From Bacillota bacterium (GTDB lineage Bacteria; Bacillota; Clostridia; Peptostreptococcales; Anaerovoracaceae): a stretch of DNA of 55,409 nt. This document shows positions 42,548 to 51,219 of this stretch, in pieces. The translations under genes and the position numbers were made by a program. The first letter of the stretch is position 1; each line of letters starts with the position of its first letter. The DNA lies in the NCBI GenBank assembly GCA_022793795.1, contig JAAWDM010000028.1, positions 1 through 55,409 on the forward strand. Reading direction: 5' to 3'. Under the pieces are notes generated by a model. It made no database searches. It saw nothing but the letters and a program-made list of their open reading frames with translations, and was not told where the DNA came from.

Positions 42548-42792
42548 AGTGTAACGAGGCAGAATAGACAAAGAAAAATACACGTTTTTCCCCTTGTAAA
42601 AGTCTTGAAAAGGGAAAAATGTGTATTTCAAAAGGAATATAATAAAATAATACACGGTATTTTAGAAGATACCGTGTATTATTTTTGTAAAATAGAGAAT
42701 TGTTACAACTTAAGTGGTTTTCATAGATACAAACCAGGGAAAAAGGATCTAAAGCGTGTATTTTGTGATGAAAGTAAAAGGAAAATACACGC
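42548..42792. repeat. AATACACG/CGTGTATT array element, copy B
   Basis: Between convergent glnS and LUD genes. AATACACG at 42577, TGTGTATT at 42620, AATACACG at 42649, CGTGTATT at 42673, TACAAC at 42704, CGTGTATT at 42755 and AATACACG at 42784, plus TGTA at 42550. The middle pair makes a perfect 17-bp stem (42644-42660 with 42669-42685, 8-nt loop) followed by T; the last pair makes an 11-bp stem (42754-42764 with 42782-42792). The first spacing is 43 bp instead of 54, otherwise the layout equals copies A and C. Confidence 0.8.
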
Positions 42793-42814
42793 CTGCTGCT
42801 GGGTTAGAGGGGTT

Positions 42815-43456
42815 TTACAACCCCAACTCTTCACCGACCAAGACGACTTTAATTCTCTTAGGAGGATTGCAGCGGCGGGTAATGACGATTTGATTACAGA
42901 TGCAGTCTGGGCTGTTGCAGTTGGCACAGGAACCGGTTACAGCGCATGGCGTTTCTTTGCCTGGAAATCGCATCATATTGGCAGGGCCTGCCACGTTTCT
43001 GGCCCGACCCATGGCGTCTGCCTCTGATTTTACCACCTTGTTCATACCGGCCACGATTAGCACATTTTTCGGCCCATAGATGAGGGCGGCCACTCGATTG
43101 CCGATACCGTCAATATTGACCAGCTGGCCATCTTCGCTGATGGCATTGCTGCTCATGAGAAACCAATCGGCAGCAAATGCCTGATGCTCGATGGCCTGGC
43201 GTTCATATACATCCGCAGCCAAATCCCGATCCAGCATACGATTGCCTCTCTGGCGGAGAGCCTCCTTGAGTCCCAGAGCGTTTAAGGTTAGAGAACCCCC
43301 ATAGCAGACAGAAGTATCTGGCGCAATGAGAGAAAGAATCTGTTCCATAGCAGCAGTCCTATCTGTACAATAATAGGCTTCGAAATTCCTTTTTTCCAGG
43401 GCGTTTACCACCTTAGGCCCCAGTCTGTCATATCTTAATTTCATGATTTTGTCCAT
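42815..43456 (-). CDS. LUD domain (DUF162, LutC-like) protein
   Basis: 213 residues. The LUD fold is indicated by 'DTSVCYGGSLTLNALGLKEA', 'DWFLMSSNAISEDGQLVNID', 'GNRVAALIYGPKNVLIVAGM' and 'NKVVKSEADAMGRARNVAGP'. A C-terminal Cys-rich segment ('SCANCNSPDCICN') may bind a metal. Related LutB/LutC proteins take part in L-lactate oxidation, but this stand-alone form has no known reaction. ATG 43456 is chosen from GGAGG 9 bp upstream; the open frame to 43537 is longer but has no such site. It follows the EBP2 gene on the same strand by about 80 bp. Confidence 0.85.
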   Translation of the reverse strand: MDKIMKLRYDRLGPKVVNALEKRNFEAYYCTDRTAAMEQILSLIAPDTSVCYGGSLTLNALGLKEALRQRGNRMLDRDLAADVYERQAIEHQAFAADWFLMSSNAISEDGQLVNIDGIGNRVAALIYGPKNVLIVAGMNKVVKSEADAMGRARNVAGPANMMRFPGKETPCAVTGSCANCNSPDCICNQIVITRRCNPPKRIKVVLVGEELGL

Positions 43457-43537
43457 AATCCATATCCTCCTGTCTTTCTGCTTACCATTATAGCTTACAG
43501 AAAAAGGCTTTGCAAGAGTGGAGAGGGTTGGGCGCAC

Positions 43538-45007
43538 CTAAATCTTTGGGTGAATAAAGGACTTTCGGTTTAAACCATACTTCTGCATTTTGTAGGTAAG
43601 GGTCTGTCTGGGAAGCTTCAAATATTCTGCCGTATGACTGATACTGCCACGATGGTCATATAAAGCCTTGGCAATCAGTTTTTTTTCTATATGAAGCATA
43701 TAATCGGAGAGACCCATCTGCTGCAAATCAGCAACATCGGCTTTCATGTCTGGGACAGGCGGATGGCCGACGGATTGTTTTACCTGGGAGGAAACTGCTT
43801 CATGAGCAGCATTTTCTACTGCCTCTACCATATAAGCAGGTAGGTCGGAAACGGAAAGAATTCGGCTGTCCGTATTGCTAACCATAAATTCAATAAGATG
43901 ACGAAGTTCTCGAACATTTCCTGGCCATGGATAGGAATGGAGAAGTGAGATTAAGTTAGATGCATAGCCAGAGATAAAGCGACCGCTTCTTTTCCTGTAG
44001 GCGTTTAAATAGTAATCCAGGTATAGATTGATATCCCCTGGTCTGTTACGCAGTGGTGGAATACTGACGATACCGCTGCTGAATCGGTAAAACAGATCTT
44101 CCCTAAGCTGTTTTCTGGTGATGGCATCTCTTGGATTCATATTCATTGCGGCAATGATTCTGGCAGAAGATTTTAACTCATGGTGAGAACCTACGGGCCG
44201 GTAGGTACCTTCCTGCAGCACACGAAGCAGGCTGCCTTGCACATGATAAGGAAGGGAATTTAACTCGTCTAAAAAAAGGATGCCATCGTCAGCCAGTTTC
44301 ATGAGCCCATCCTTATTTTCAGCTCCAGTAAAAGAGCCTTTGGTGGTGCCGAACAGCATGGCCTCTATGAGATTTTCCGGTATGGCGGCACAGTTTTGGG
44401 TGATGATTTTGGAACGAGGAATATTGCTGTAATTCATAATGGCTTGTGCAAAAAGTTCTTTGCCAGTACCAGTCTCGCCATAGATTAAAATCGGCCCATT
44501 GCTGCTTGCTAAATTTTTAGCTAGAGCGATGGCTTTCATCATGGTTTCGTCCTGGGTAATAATGTGTTCGAAGGTGGTCTTTTCCATAGGAGGAAGGTCA
44601 ACGGTGCCTTTGATAACCTCGGGAACCTGAATTTGTCCCTTTATAACGGAATTGACAGTGGTGATATCCTTAGAAAGCCCCACATATCCGCAGACCTTCC
44701 CTTGACGGAGCAAGGGTATGGTAATGTTATTGGTTTTGCAGACCATGCCAAAACAGTCTGTGTAATTCTGGTTGTATCTTACAACCGGTTTTTTTGTTTG
44801 TCTGGCTTCAGAGTAGGAGCTTTCCTTGATGGGGATAGAGGGAAAGATGTCAAATATGCTCTTGTTTACATATTTGTCATGATTATGATGTGCAGGTTTG
44901 GAGTTTACCCGACTATTGGTTCTGATGGCATGGAGTATGATGTAGTTTTCATCAATAATCATAACGCTGTCCACACCGCTGAGAAAATCTTCAAATTGAA
45001 ATTGCAT
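43538..45007 (-). CDS. Sigma-54-dependent enhancer-binding protein (EBP2)
   Basis: 489 residues. N-terminal PAS-like sensor domain (about 1-120, with 'DSVMIIDENYIILHAI' and 'VCGYVGLSKDITTVNS'), AAA+ domain with Walker A 'GETGTGKE' (177-184), sigma-54 contact loop 'GSFTGA' (224-229, Ser in place of the usual Ala), 'GILFLDELNSLP' and 'PWPGNVRELRHL', and a C-terminal Fis-type helix-turn-helix ('GSISHTAEYLKLPRQTLTYK'). Similar to RocR-type activators of amino-acid catabolism. ATG 45007 is preferred to the in-frame GTG 45013, which overlaps the GAGGTGA ribosome binding site. Divergent from the amidohydrolase operon with a sigma-54 promoter, its probable target. Confidence 0.92.
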   Translation of the reverse strand: MQFQFEDFLSGVDSVMIIDENYIILHAIRTNSRVNSKPAHHNHDKYVNKSIFDIFPSIPIKESSYSEARQTKKPVVRYNQNYTDCFGMVCKTNNITIPLLRQGKVCGYVGLSKDITTVNSVIKGQIQVPEVIKGTVDLPPMEKTTFEHIITQDETMMKAIALAKNLASSNGPILIYGETGTGKELFAQAIMNYSNIPRSKIITQNCAAIPENLIEAMLFGTTKGSFTGAENKDGLMKLADDGILFLDELNSLPYHVQGSLLRVLQEGTYRPVGSHHELKSSARIIAAMNMNPRDAITRKQLREDLFYRFSSGIVSIPPLRNRPGDINLYLDYYLNAYRKRSGRFISGYASNLISLLHSYPWPGNVRELRHLIEFMVSNTDSRILSVSDLPAYMVEAVENAAHEAVSSQVKQSVGHPPVPDMKADVADLQQMGLSDYMLHIEKKLIAKALYDHRGSISHTAEYLKLPRQTLTYKMQKYGLNRKSFIHPKI

Positions 45008-45137
45008 AGTCACCTCAGAGTATTTTAATAAAATAGGGAGGGAATTCTAACAAAAAGTAATGGGTGGCTTTAGTTTATCCTAATGAAAGAATAAAATCAA
45101 TAAAAGTTGGCATTTTTTCATCGAATAACCGATTGCT

Positions 45138-45172
45138 ATACAAAAACGACAAATTTTCATACAAAATGACAA
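45138..45172 (+). promoter_or_regulatory. Candidate EBP2 upstream activator sites
   Basis: Two direct repeats, ATACAAAAACGACAA (45138-45152) and ATACAAAATGACAA (45159-45172), start 21 bp apart, two helical turns. They lie 64-98 bp upstream of the sigma-54 promoter at 45236. No gene is seen in the 45008-45295 gap. Confidence 0.4.
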
Positions 45173-45235
45173 TAATCCCATTGGAAGAATAAGAGAAAAG
45201 ACCTATAGAACTTGGAATTTCAACGAAATTCCATA

Positions 45236-45251
45236 TGGCATATATTTTGCT
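45236..45251 (+). promoter_or_regulatory. Sigma-54 promoter of amidohydrolase-permease operon
   Basis: TGGCATATATTTTGCT, perfect -24/-12 match. The predicted start near 45263 is downstream of the ATG at 45257, so translation must begin later, at GTG 45296. Confidence 0.82.
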
Positions 45252-45295
45252 ATTAGATGAGTACAGCTCTTGAAAGGGCAGGAAGGAGGAGAAAA

Positions 45296-46921
45296 GTGGA
45301 ATTACTGTTGATAAATGGTAGAATCTATACAATGAATCGGACTCGTGATGTTTATGAGGGATTGGCTGTAAAGGACGGCCGGATTGTACAACTGGGAAAA
45401 ACAGATGATATTTTATCCCTTCGGACGGATGCGACTCGGATTATCGATTTAAGAGGGAATATTGTCATCCCTGGCTTTAATGACAGCCATATGCATCTGC
45501 TTTCCTATGGTTACAGTCAGAGGAACATAAAGTTAGATGGATGCGCCAGCCTTCGAGAATTGAAAGCTCGCGTAAAATATTTTATTCAGCGAGAGAATAT
45601 TCAGGCTGGACAGTGGGTGGAAGGCCGCGGCTGGGACCAGAATTTGTTTGATGTGAAGGAGATACCGAACAGATACGATTTGGATCAGATTTCCTTGGAA
45701 ATTCCCATTGTCCTTGGAAGAACTTGTGGACAGATGTGCATTGCCAATACTAAGGCGCTGGCTCTATTGGATTTGCTGAGTCCTCAAGGGGCCATGGACC
45801 ATGGTAGCGTACTGGCGGATGAGAATGGGATTCCCACAGGCATATTCACAGGGGAAGCCATCAATCTCATTTATGGGAGACTACCTAAATTGGGAGTAGA
45901 GGCTATCAAAAAAACCATTTTGCGCGCTTGTGAGGATTATGTAAGCCAGGGGATTACCTCCCTACAGACCGATGACTTTGAATTGAAACGGGCCGGTACA
46001 CCGGAGGAGATTTTAGAAGCATATTTTCAGTTGGATAGGGAAGGGAAATTACCCCTTAAGGTGAACCTGATGATGTATCTGCCTACTGCTGCAGACATGG
46101 AAAGGATTTTAGGACTGGGATATCAGACTGGCTATGGCAGTCCGCTCTTTCGAATTGGACCTTGTAAAACCGATACGGATGGTTCTTTGGGCGGAAGGAC
46201 GGCTGCGCTGAAAGAGTGTTATAGCGACGATCAAAACACTTGCGGAGAAATCTATTTTGACCATGATAAGTTAGAGGAGATGGTCAGGCTGGCGTATGAA
46301 CATGAATGTCAATTTGTATGCGATGCTATTGGCGATCGGGCTATGGATATGGTCTTAGACGTTTATGAAAAGGTTTTGGAACAGGATGGGGCGAATCCCT
46401 ACAGGTTTGGCATCGATCATTGTCAGATATCCAATCCAGATATTATAGAAAGGTTTCAAAGAAATGGCATCCTAGCAGGCTTGGAGTTAGGTTTTGTCAT
46501 GTCGGATTTAGATATCGTAGAGACTCGCGTGGGAAAGGAACGGGCCCAATATACCTATAATTGGAAAAGCTTTGTGGATGCAGGCGTTTGCTGCGCTGCA
46601 GGTTCCGATAGTCCGGTGGAACCGTTCTCTCCGCTCCATGGCATCTATGCAGCAGTTTCCCGAAAAAACTGGAAAGGAAATCCTGAAGAGGGATGGCTTC
46701 CCCAGCAGAAACTTTCTGTGGAAGAGGCAGTGAGAATGTTTACCGCAGGCTCTGCTTATGCCACCTTTGAAGAAGAGGAAAAAGGCGCTTTAGAGATTGG
46801 AAAGTATGCGGATATGATAGTTCTATCTCAGGACATATTCCAGATCGATGTAGAGGAGCTTCCTCGTGTAGAAGTAATGAGAACCATTGTAAACGGAAAG
46901 ATTGTTTATCGCCATTATTAA
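45296..46921 (+). CDS. Amidohydrolase family protein (YtcJ-like)
   Basis: 541 residues. Metal-dependent hydrolase of the amidohydrolase_3 group. Beta-strand 1 'VIPGFNDSHMHLL' carries the H-x-H metal ligands; 'GRGWDQNLFD', 'DTDGSLGGRTAALKECY', 'FGIDHCQIS' and 'AAGSDSPVEPFSPL' supply further conserved positions, the last with the catalytic Asp. No signal peptide. GTG 45296 follows GGAGGAG by 4-5 bp and is the only start compatible with the sigma-54 promoter. It forms an operon with an APC permease 52 bp downstream, so the transported compound is probably the amide or cyclic compound hydrolysed; the substrate is unknown. Confidence 0.87.
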   Translation: MELLLINGRIYTMNRTRDVYEGLAVKDGRIVQLGKTDDILSLRTDATRIIDLRGNIVIPGFNDSHMHLLSYGYSQRNIKLDGCASLRELKARVKYFIQRENIQAGQWVEGRGWDQNLFDVKEIPNRYDLDQISLEIPIVLGRTCGQMCIANTKALALLDLLSPQGAMDHGSVLADENGIPTGIFTGEAINLIYGRLPKLGVEAIKKTILRACEDYVSQGITSLQTDDFELKRAGTPEEILEAYFQLDREGKLPLKVNLMMYLPTAADMERILGLGYQTGYGSPLFRIGPCKTDTDGSLGGRTAALKECYSDDQNTCGEIYFDHDKLEEMVRLAYEHECQFVCDAIGDRAMDMVLDVYEKVLEQDGANPYRFGIDHCQISNPDIIERFQRNGILAGLELGFVMSDLDIVETRVGKERAQYTYNWKSFVDAGVCCAAGSDSPVEPFSPLHGIYAAVSRKNWKGNPEEGWLPQQKLSVEEAVRMFTAGSAYATFEEEEKGALEIGKYADMIVLSQDIFQIDVEELPRVEVMRTIVNGKIVYRHY

Positions 46922-46973
46922 ATTTATATGTGCATAAGGAGCAACCAAAGGTTGAAAAAGAGAGGATGAAGTT

Positions 46974-48335
46974 ATGGAAAAAAATAGTTTAAAACGGGAA
47001 CTTGGGGTATTCGATGCAGTGTCCATTATCGGCGGCATCGTCATAGGCTCTGGTGTATTTTATGTAGGCTCCTTTGTGATTGAGCGAGCTGGATTCTCTA
47101 TCGGTTGGGCTACAGCAGCTTGGATATTTGCAGGTCTATATTCGCTGATGTCAGGGCTCTGTTATGCAGAACTTGGGGCCGCCATGCCAAAAGCAGGCGG
47201 TGCGTATGTTTATTTGAAGGAGGCCTATGGGCCGGTTGTGGCGTTTATGATGGGATGGACGGATTTCTGGATTACCTGCTCTGCAAGTATTTCAGCTATT
47301 GCCCTGGCCTTTGCCACTTATCTTAGCGTATTTATTCCACTGGACCCGATAGGTGTTAAGATTGCTGCAATTTGTTTAATCGTGCTACTTACCATCATCA
47401 ATATTTTGGGTGTGAAGCACAGCGGCAGGCTCCAGTCCGTAATGATGGTGCTAAAAATTATCCCAGTGGTTGCAATTATCGTATTTGGTATTTTTAATCT
47501 TGGAAAATCCGTCAATCCTGTTACCTTTGATTTTCAGGGAGAGGGCGGGGCGCTTAGCGGATTTGCGCTGGCAGTTATCGCAGCACTGTGGGCCTATGAC
47601 GGATGGAGTTCTGTGACCCTTGTTACCGAGGAAATTAAAGAGCCGCAGAAAAACTTACCGAAGGCTATCTTTATTGCCATTGGAGGGATTACGGTGATTT
47701 ATACCGTGTTTAATTTCATCATGATGAAGCTACTTCCATTGCAGGAAATGGCGGTAGACCCACTGCCGGGTTCCAGTGTTTCTACGGTCCTATTTGGTCG
47801 GGTTGGCGCCATGTTTATCACGGTGGCCATATTGATTTCTATTTTAGGTTCCTGCAATGGTCAGTTGCTGGCTTTTCCAAGAGAAGCCTTTGCTATGGCT
47901 AGAGACAAGAGATTTTTCGCTGTTTGTGGGAAAGTACATCCAAAGTTCGGTACGCCGTATGTGGCGCAGCTTTTCATGATGGTAGTCAGCATTGCCATAC
48001 TGTTTATAGGTTCTTTTGAGCAGATTACGGTTTTGGTTGTATTTACCCAGTCTCTGTTCTATACCATGGCTATCGTTGCGGTGTTTGTGTTAAGAAAGAA
48101 ATATCCTAACCTGGAAAGACCTTATAAGGTGTTTGGTTATCCAGCGCTGCCAGCGGTGACAGTGCTGTGTGCAGTTCTTCTTTTAGGAAATGCCCTATTT
48201 GAAGACCCAAGCGGCGCTATTTTAGGTCTGATCGTTCCGCTAACAGGGATTCCTCTATATTTCTACTTCCATAAGAAATACGGCGCTATTGATGTAGAAG
48301 TGGAACAGTTGGAGGAATTAGAAGAATTAGAGTAA
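46974..48335 (+). CDS. APC-superfamily amino acid permease
   Basis: 453 residues, twelve predicted membrane helices. 'SIIGGIVIGSGVFYVGSF' is the substrate-binding helix 1 of the APC fold; 'LGAAMPKAGGAYVYLKEAYG' follows, and 'LWAYDGWSSVTLVTEEIKEP' is helix 6 with the conserved break. It resembles the SteT/LAT-like exchangers. The acidic C-terminus has a short repeat of Glu-Leu-Glu. Start ATG 46974; the nearest upstream purines are AGAGAGGATG. It is the second gene of the sigma-54 operon. The array repeat C begins about 110 bp after the stop. Confidence 0.9.
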   Translation: MEKNSLKRELGVFDAVSIIGGIVIGSGVFYVGSFVIERAGFSIGWATAAWIFAGLYSLMSGLCYAELGAAMPKAGGAYVYLKEAYGPVVAFMMGWTDFWITCSASISAIALAFATYLSVFIPLDPIGVKIAAICLIVLLTIINILGVKHSGRLQSVMMVLKIIPVVAIIVFGIFNLGKSVNPVTFDFQGEGGALSGFALAVIAALWAYDGWSSVTLVTEEIKEPQKNLPKAIFIAIGGITVIYTVFNFIMMKLLPLQEMAVDPLPGSSVSTVLFGRVGAMFITVAILISILGSCNGQLLAFPREAFAMARDKRFFAVCGKVHPKFGTPYVAQLFMMVVSIAILFIGSFEQITVLVVFTQSLFYTMAIVAVFVLRKKYPNLERPYKVFGYPALPAVTVLCAVLLLGNALFEDPSGAILGLIVPLTGIPLYFYFHKKYGAIDVEVEQLEELEELE

Positions 48336-48442
48336 AAAACAATTTTCCATAATGGAAAGTGTTTGTTTGCATACAAATGGGGGCAGCCGGGCCGGCGAGG
48401 AAAACGTTGGCGCGGCTGCTTTCATTTTATGCAAGGCAACAT

Positions 48443-48698
48443 GTTGTAGAGAATTACGTTTTAACTTTAAAAATACACGGTTACAGTGGAAATCAGGCCA
48501 GATGGTATGGGCTGAAAGGGTGAAACATGTATTATCAGTGCAATTTTCGGATAATGTACACGGAAATTTTATAAATACCGTGTATAGATAGCGTATAATA
48601 GACTGGTAATACACGATTGCGCCTGTAGGAGGTATTTTGTCAGGGTATACAGCAGGAAATTGTGTATTATATTGAAGGGGCTGCGAAATTTTACACAG
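48443..48698. repeat. AATACACG/CGTGTATT array element, copy C
   Basis: Between the permease and the prepilin peptidase. AATACACG at 48472, CATGTATT at 48526, TACACG at 48557, CGTGTAT at 48579, AATACACG at 48608, TGTGTATT at 48661, and outer half-sites TGTA (48445) and TACACA (48692). The spacings 54, 31, 22, 31, 51 and 31 reproduce copy A within one base. The middle stem keeps the right arm ATACCGTGTAT. Confidence 0.75.
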
Positions 48699-48714
48699 GC
48701 GAGAAGAGGAATGG

Positions 48715-48743
48715 TGGACCTTTTTCGCAGAGGATGGTATAAT
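48715..48743 (+). promoter_or_regulatory. Possible promoter of prepilin peptidase operon
   Basis: TGGACC, 17 bp, perfect TATAAT (48738-48743). Its -10 overlaps the left end of the GC-rich repeat D2, which would then lie in the 5' leader. Confidence 0.45.
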
Positions 48744-48809
48744 GAACGCACAGTGATGCGCGCCTTGCTAAGATGACATGCGCGCCGGCGCCCGCCGCAG
48801 GGAAGCGTA
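48741..48809. repeat. GC-rich 70-bp repeat, copy D2
   Basis: Aligned with the reverse complement of 25686-25757. Shared blocks are AATGAACGCAC, GTGATGCGCGCCTTG, TGCGCGCCGGCG, and CCGCA-GGAAGCGT with few changes; the middle 11-12 bp differ. Unlike D1, the right end lacks the GCGTTCATT terminus. It is strikingly GC-rich compared with adjacent AT-rich intergenic DNA. Confidence 0.7.
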
Positions 48810-48830
48810 GACAGAAAGGAAGAGGAACCA

Positions 48831-49553
48831 TTGGGGATGAGAGAGAACATCTTAATGTTAATAGGATGTGCAGCGGCGATTATTTGCGGAATCCTGCTGG
48901 GAAACGGCGCTGTTTGGATTTTTAACCGGATACCAGGCAAATGGCTGTGCGACTATGGACAGACCCCTGATGAGGAACTGCTCCATCCCACCAGACAGCG
49001 TGTCTGTAGTACGCCGTGGAAATATGTGTTCAGCGGCTTGTTTATCGTGATTGGAATCAAGCTGTTTTTGGAAAATCCAGCTTATGGTGTAGCAGCTTTG
49101 GCGGTCTGTTGGCTGCTGCTTGAAATGGCTATTGCCGATATAAAATACAGAATTGTGCCGGATCAGTTTGTTATGCTTCTGGTGATTACGGGAATCGGTT
49201 TTATTCCATTTCATAGGGGCGGACCGCTTAACGGACTCTGGGGCGCATTGGCAGGCTTTGGGGTGATGACTGTCGTGGCGGTTTTAGGCGGGCTCCTTTA
49301 TCAGAAGAATACTTTGGGCGGAGGCGATATCAAGCTGTTTGCAGCTTTGGGACTGGTAGCCGGTGTGGACGGCATCCTATGGATTTTCGTATTGACCAGC
49401 CTTTTAAGCGGCGCACATATGGCATGGCTGCTGTTTCGGCGAAGGGTAAAATTATCGGAACACAGGGCCATGGCGCCATATATCGGTGTCAGCGCCGGAA
49501 TTTATCTGGTGCTTTTGCATGAAATGCGGTATAATATACTGATAAGCCTATAA
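48831..49553 (+). CDS. Prepilin peptidase (A24 family)
   Basis: About 240 residues, six or seven membrane helices. Aspartyl protease that trims type IV prepilin-like leaders. The two catalytic aspartates appear in 'IADIKYRIVPDQF' and 'LGGGDIKLFAALG' (the G-x-G-D motif). The N-terminal methyltransferase domain of full PilD seems reduced, with 'LLHPTRQRVCSTPWKY' instead of the usual zinc site. The start is uncertain: TTG 48831 lies 5 bp after AGAGG, while ATG 48837 is 11 bp away. No pilin genes are visible here. It is followed by yhbY after 65 bp. Confidence 0.82.
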   Translation: MGMRENILMLIGCAAAIICGILLGNGAVWIFNRIPGKWLCDYGQTPDEELLHPTRQRVCSTPWKYVFSGLFIVIGIKLFLENPAYGVAALAVCWLLLEMAIADIKYRIVPDQFVMLLVITGIGFIPFHRGGPLNGLWGALAGFGVMTVVAVLGGLLYQKNTLGGGDIKLFAALGLVAGVDGILWIFVLTSLLSGAHMAWLLFRRRVKLSEHRAMAPYIGVSAGIYLVLLHEMRYNILISL

Positions 49554-49618
49554 TACTCTTGGAGGGCATATGTGTTTTGCATAGACGAGAGGACTTATAG
49601 TGGAAGGAGAAACCATAG

Positions 49619-49918
49619 ATGATTACCAGTAAACAGAGAAGTTACCTGAGAAGTTTGGCCCATGATTTGGATCCCATTGTATATATCGGAAAATCAGGGG
49701 TGACGGAAAATGTGATAAAAGAAATCGACACTTGCCTGGAAAACAGGGAGTTGGTAAAGGTAAAGCTGCAAGAGGGCTGCGAACTGAAACCAAAGGATGT
49801 GGCCAACGATTTGCTGCCACAGCTGGGAGCAGAATTTGTACAGGCCATAGGCAGGAAGTTTACCTTGTACAGACAGGCAAGGGATGTGGAGAAACGGCAG
49901 ATTGTGCTGCCTAGATAA
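49619..49918 (+). CDS. yhbY: YhbY-like CRM-domain RNA-binding protein
   Basis: 99 residues, the complete length of the family. The CRM domain signature is 'LDPIVYIGKSGVTENVIKEI' with the GxxG-like loop 'YIGKSGVTE', followed by 'ELVKVKLQEGC' and 'FVQAIGRKFTLYRQ'. It associates with pre-50S ribosomal particles. Start ATG 49619 follows GGAAGGAG. It is 6 bp from truA and thus in one transcript. Confidence 0.92.
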   Translation: MITSKQRSYLRSLAHDLDPIVYIGKSGVTENVIKEIDTCLENRELVKVKLQEGCELKPKDVANDLLPQLGAEFVQAIGRKFTLYRQARDVEKRQIVLPR

Positions 49919-49924
49919 AAAGGT

Positions 49925-50725
49925 ATGGAACGAAATATTTTGCTGACAATCCAATATGATGGCAGCGGTTTTTCAGGATGGCAGAGGCAGCCGGAAGTGA
50001 GAACTGTTCAAGGGGAGTTGGAGCGGGCGCTATCCTGTCTCATGGGAAAGCCTGTGACCATTCATGGAACAAGCCGGACTGATGCCGGCGTCCATGCCTT
50101 GGGGCAGCAAGCCTCCTTTCGGGGCGAGTTCGGTATCCCAACAGAGAAAATTCAGAAGGCTGTCAATCATTTGTTGGCTGGAAAAGGAGGCGGCCTGGGA
50201 AAAATGGGTCGCATGGGCGATGTACAGGTCGTTGATGTTCGCGAGATGCCCTTAGAGTTTCATGCCAGGTTTGATGCAAAGGGAAAGCTATACCGCTATA
50301 TCATTGCAAACGATGAAAAACCGGATATCTTTCGTAGAAGATACTGTTATCAGGTGGAACCTGCTCTGGATGTGGAGGCTATGAAGGAGGCGGCCGGATA
50401 TATTGTAGGCGCCCATGACTTCCAGTGTTTCCAGTCATCGGGCAGTACGCCCCGTGAGACTACAGTCAGAACGGTCCATGGATTACAGATAGAACGGGTA
50501 AACTATGAAAACAGACAGGGACACAGGTCGGACATCGTCATTGAGATAGCCGGAGATGGGTTTCTATACAATATGGTACGAATCATCACAGGAACTCTGG
50601 TGGAGGTGGGCCTTGGAAAGCGGCCGCCAGAAAACCTGAAAGATGTCATAGACGGATGTGACCGGCGGCTGGCAGGCCATACCGCGCCGGCAGAGGGCTT
50701 GTATTTAGTAAAGGTTTTTTATTAA
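49925..50725 (+). CDS. truA: tRNA pseudouridine(38-40) synthase
   Basis: 266 residues. Isomerises uridines 38-40 in tRNA anticodon stems. The catalytic Asp53 is in '[14 protein letters not shown]'; '[18 protein letters not shown]' and '[20 protein letters not shown]' are the other conserved blocks. There is a small Gly/Met-rich insertion ('[14 protein letters not shown]') near residue 90. The ribosome binding site before ATG 49925 is weak (AAAAAGGT), fitting coupling to yhbY. Confidence 0.95.
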   Translation: MERNILLTIQYDGSGFSGWQRQPEVRTVQGELERALSCLMGKPVTIHGTSRTDAGVHALGQQASFRGEFGIPTEKIQKAVNHLLAGKGGGLGKMGRMGDVQVVDVREMPLEFHARFDAKGKLYRYIIANDEKPDIFRRRYCYQVEPALDVEAMKEAAGYIVGAHDFQCFQSSGSTPRETTVRTVHGLQIERVNYENRQGHRSDIVIEIAGDGFLYNMVRIITGTLVEVGLGKRPPENLKDVIDGCDRRLAGHTAPAEGLYLVKVFY

Positions 50726-50757
50726 CAGACAACAAAGCAGAGATTGGAGAAAGAGAT

Positions 50758-51207
50758 ATGATAAGACCAAGTTGGGATGAATATTTTATGAAGATGGCAG
50801 AATTGACAGCTACCAGATCTACCTGTATGAGGCGGCAGGTGGGAGCAGTTATCGTAAAGGACCAGCGGGCCATTGCCACTGGATATAACGGTGCGCCGCG
50901 GGGTATCGTTCACTGCGAAGAGCGAGGCGGTTGTCTGCGTCAAAAGTTAGGAGTACCTTCTGGTCAGCGTCACGAGCTTTGTATGGCCCTTCATGCAGAG
51001 CAAAACGCCATTATCCAGGCAGCTTCCATGGGACATGCCATCGAAGGGGGAACCATCTACATAACCCATCAGCCTTGTGTCATCTGTGCAAAGATGATTA
51101 TCAATGCGGGAATCAGCCGCATTGTAGTAAAGGAAGGCTATCCAGATGAACTTTCAGTGGATATTTTAACAGAGGCAGGTCTTACTATCGAGAAGATGGG
51201 GGAGTAG
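50758..51207 (+). CDS. comEB: dCMP deaminase
   Basis: 149 residues. Zinc-dependent deamination of dCMP to dUMP for thymidylate synthesis. Zinc site: '[12 protein letters not shown]' (His, catalytic Glu) and '[13 protein letters not shown]' (two Cys). '[18 protein letters not shown]' and '[12 protein letters not shown]' are diagnostic of the dCMP deaminase branch. ATG 50758 follows GGAGAAAGAGAT. In the yhbY-truA run, 12 bp before tagO. Confidence 0.93.
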   Translation: MIRPSWDEYFMKMAELTATRSTCMRRQVGAVIVKDQRAIATGYNGAPRGIVHCEERGGCLRQKLGVPSGQRHELCMALHAEQNAIIQAASMGHAIEGGTIYITHQPCVICAKMIINAGISRIVVKEGYPDELSVDILTEAGLTIEKMGE

Positions 51208-51219
51208 AGGAGAAGGACT

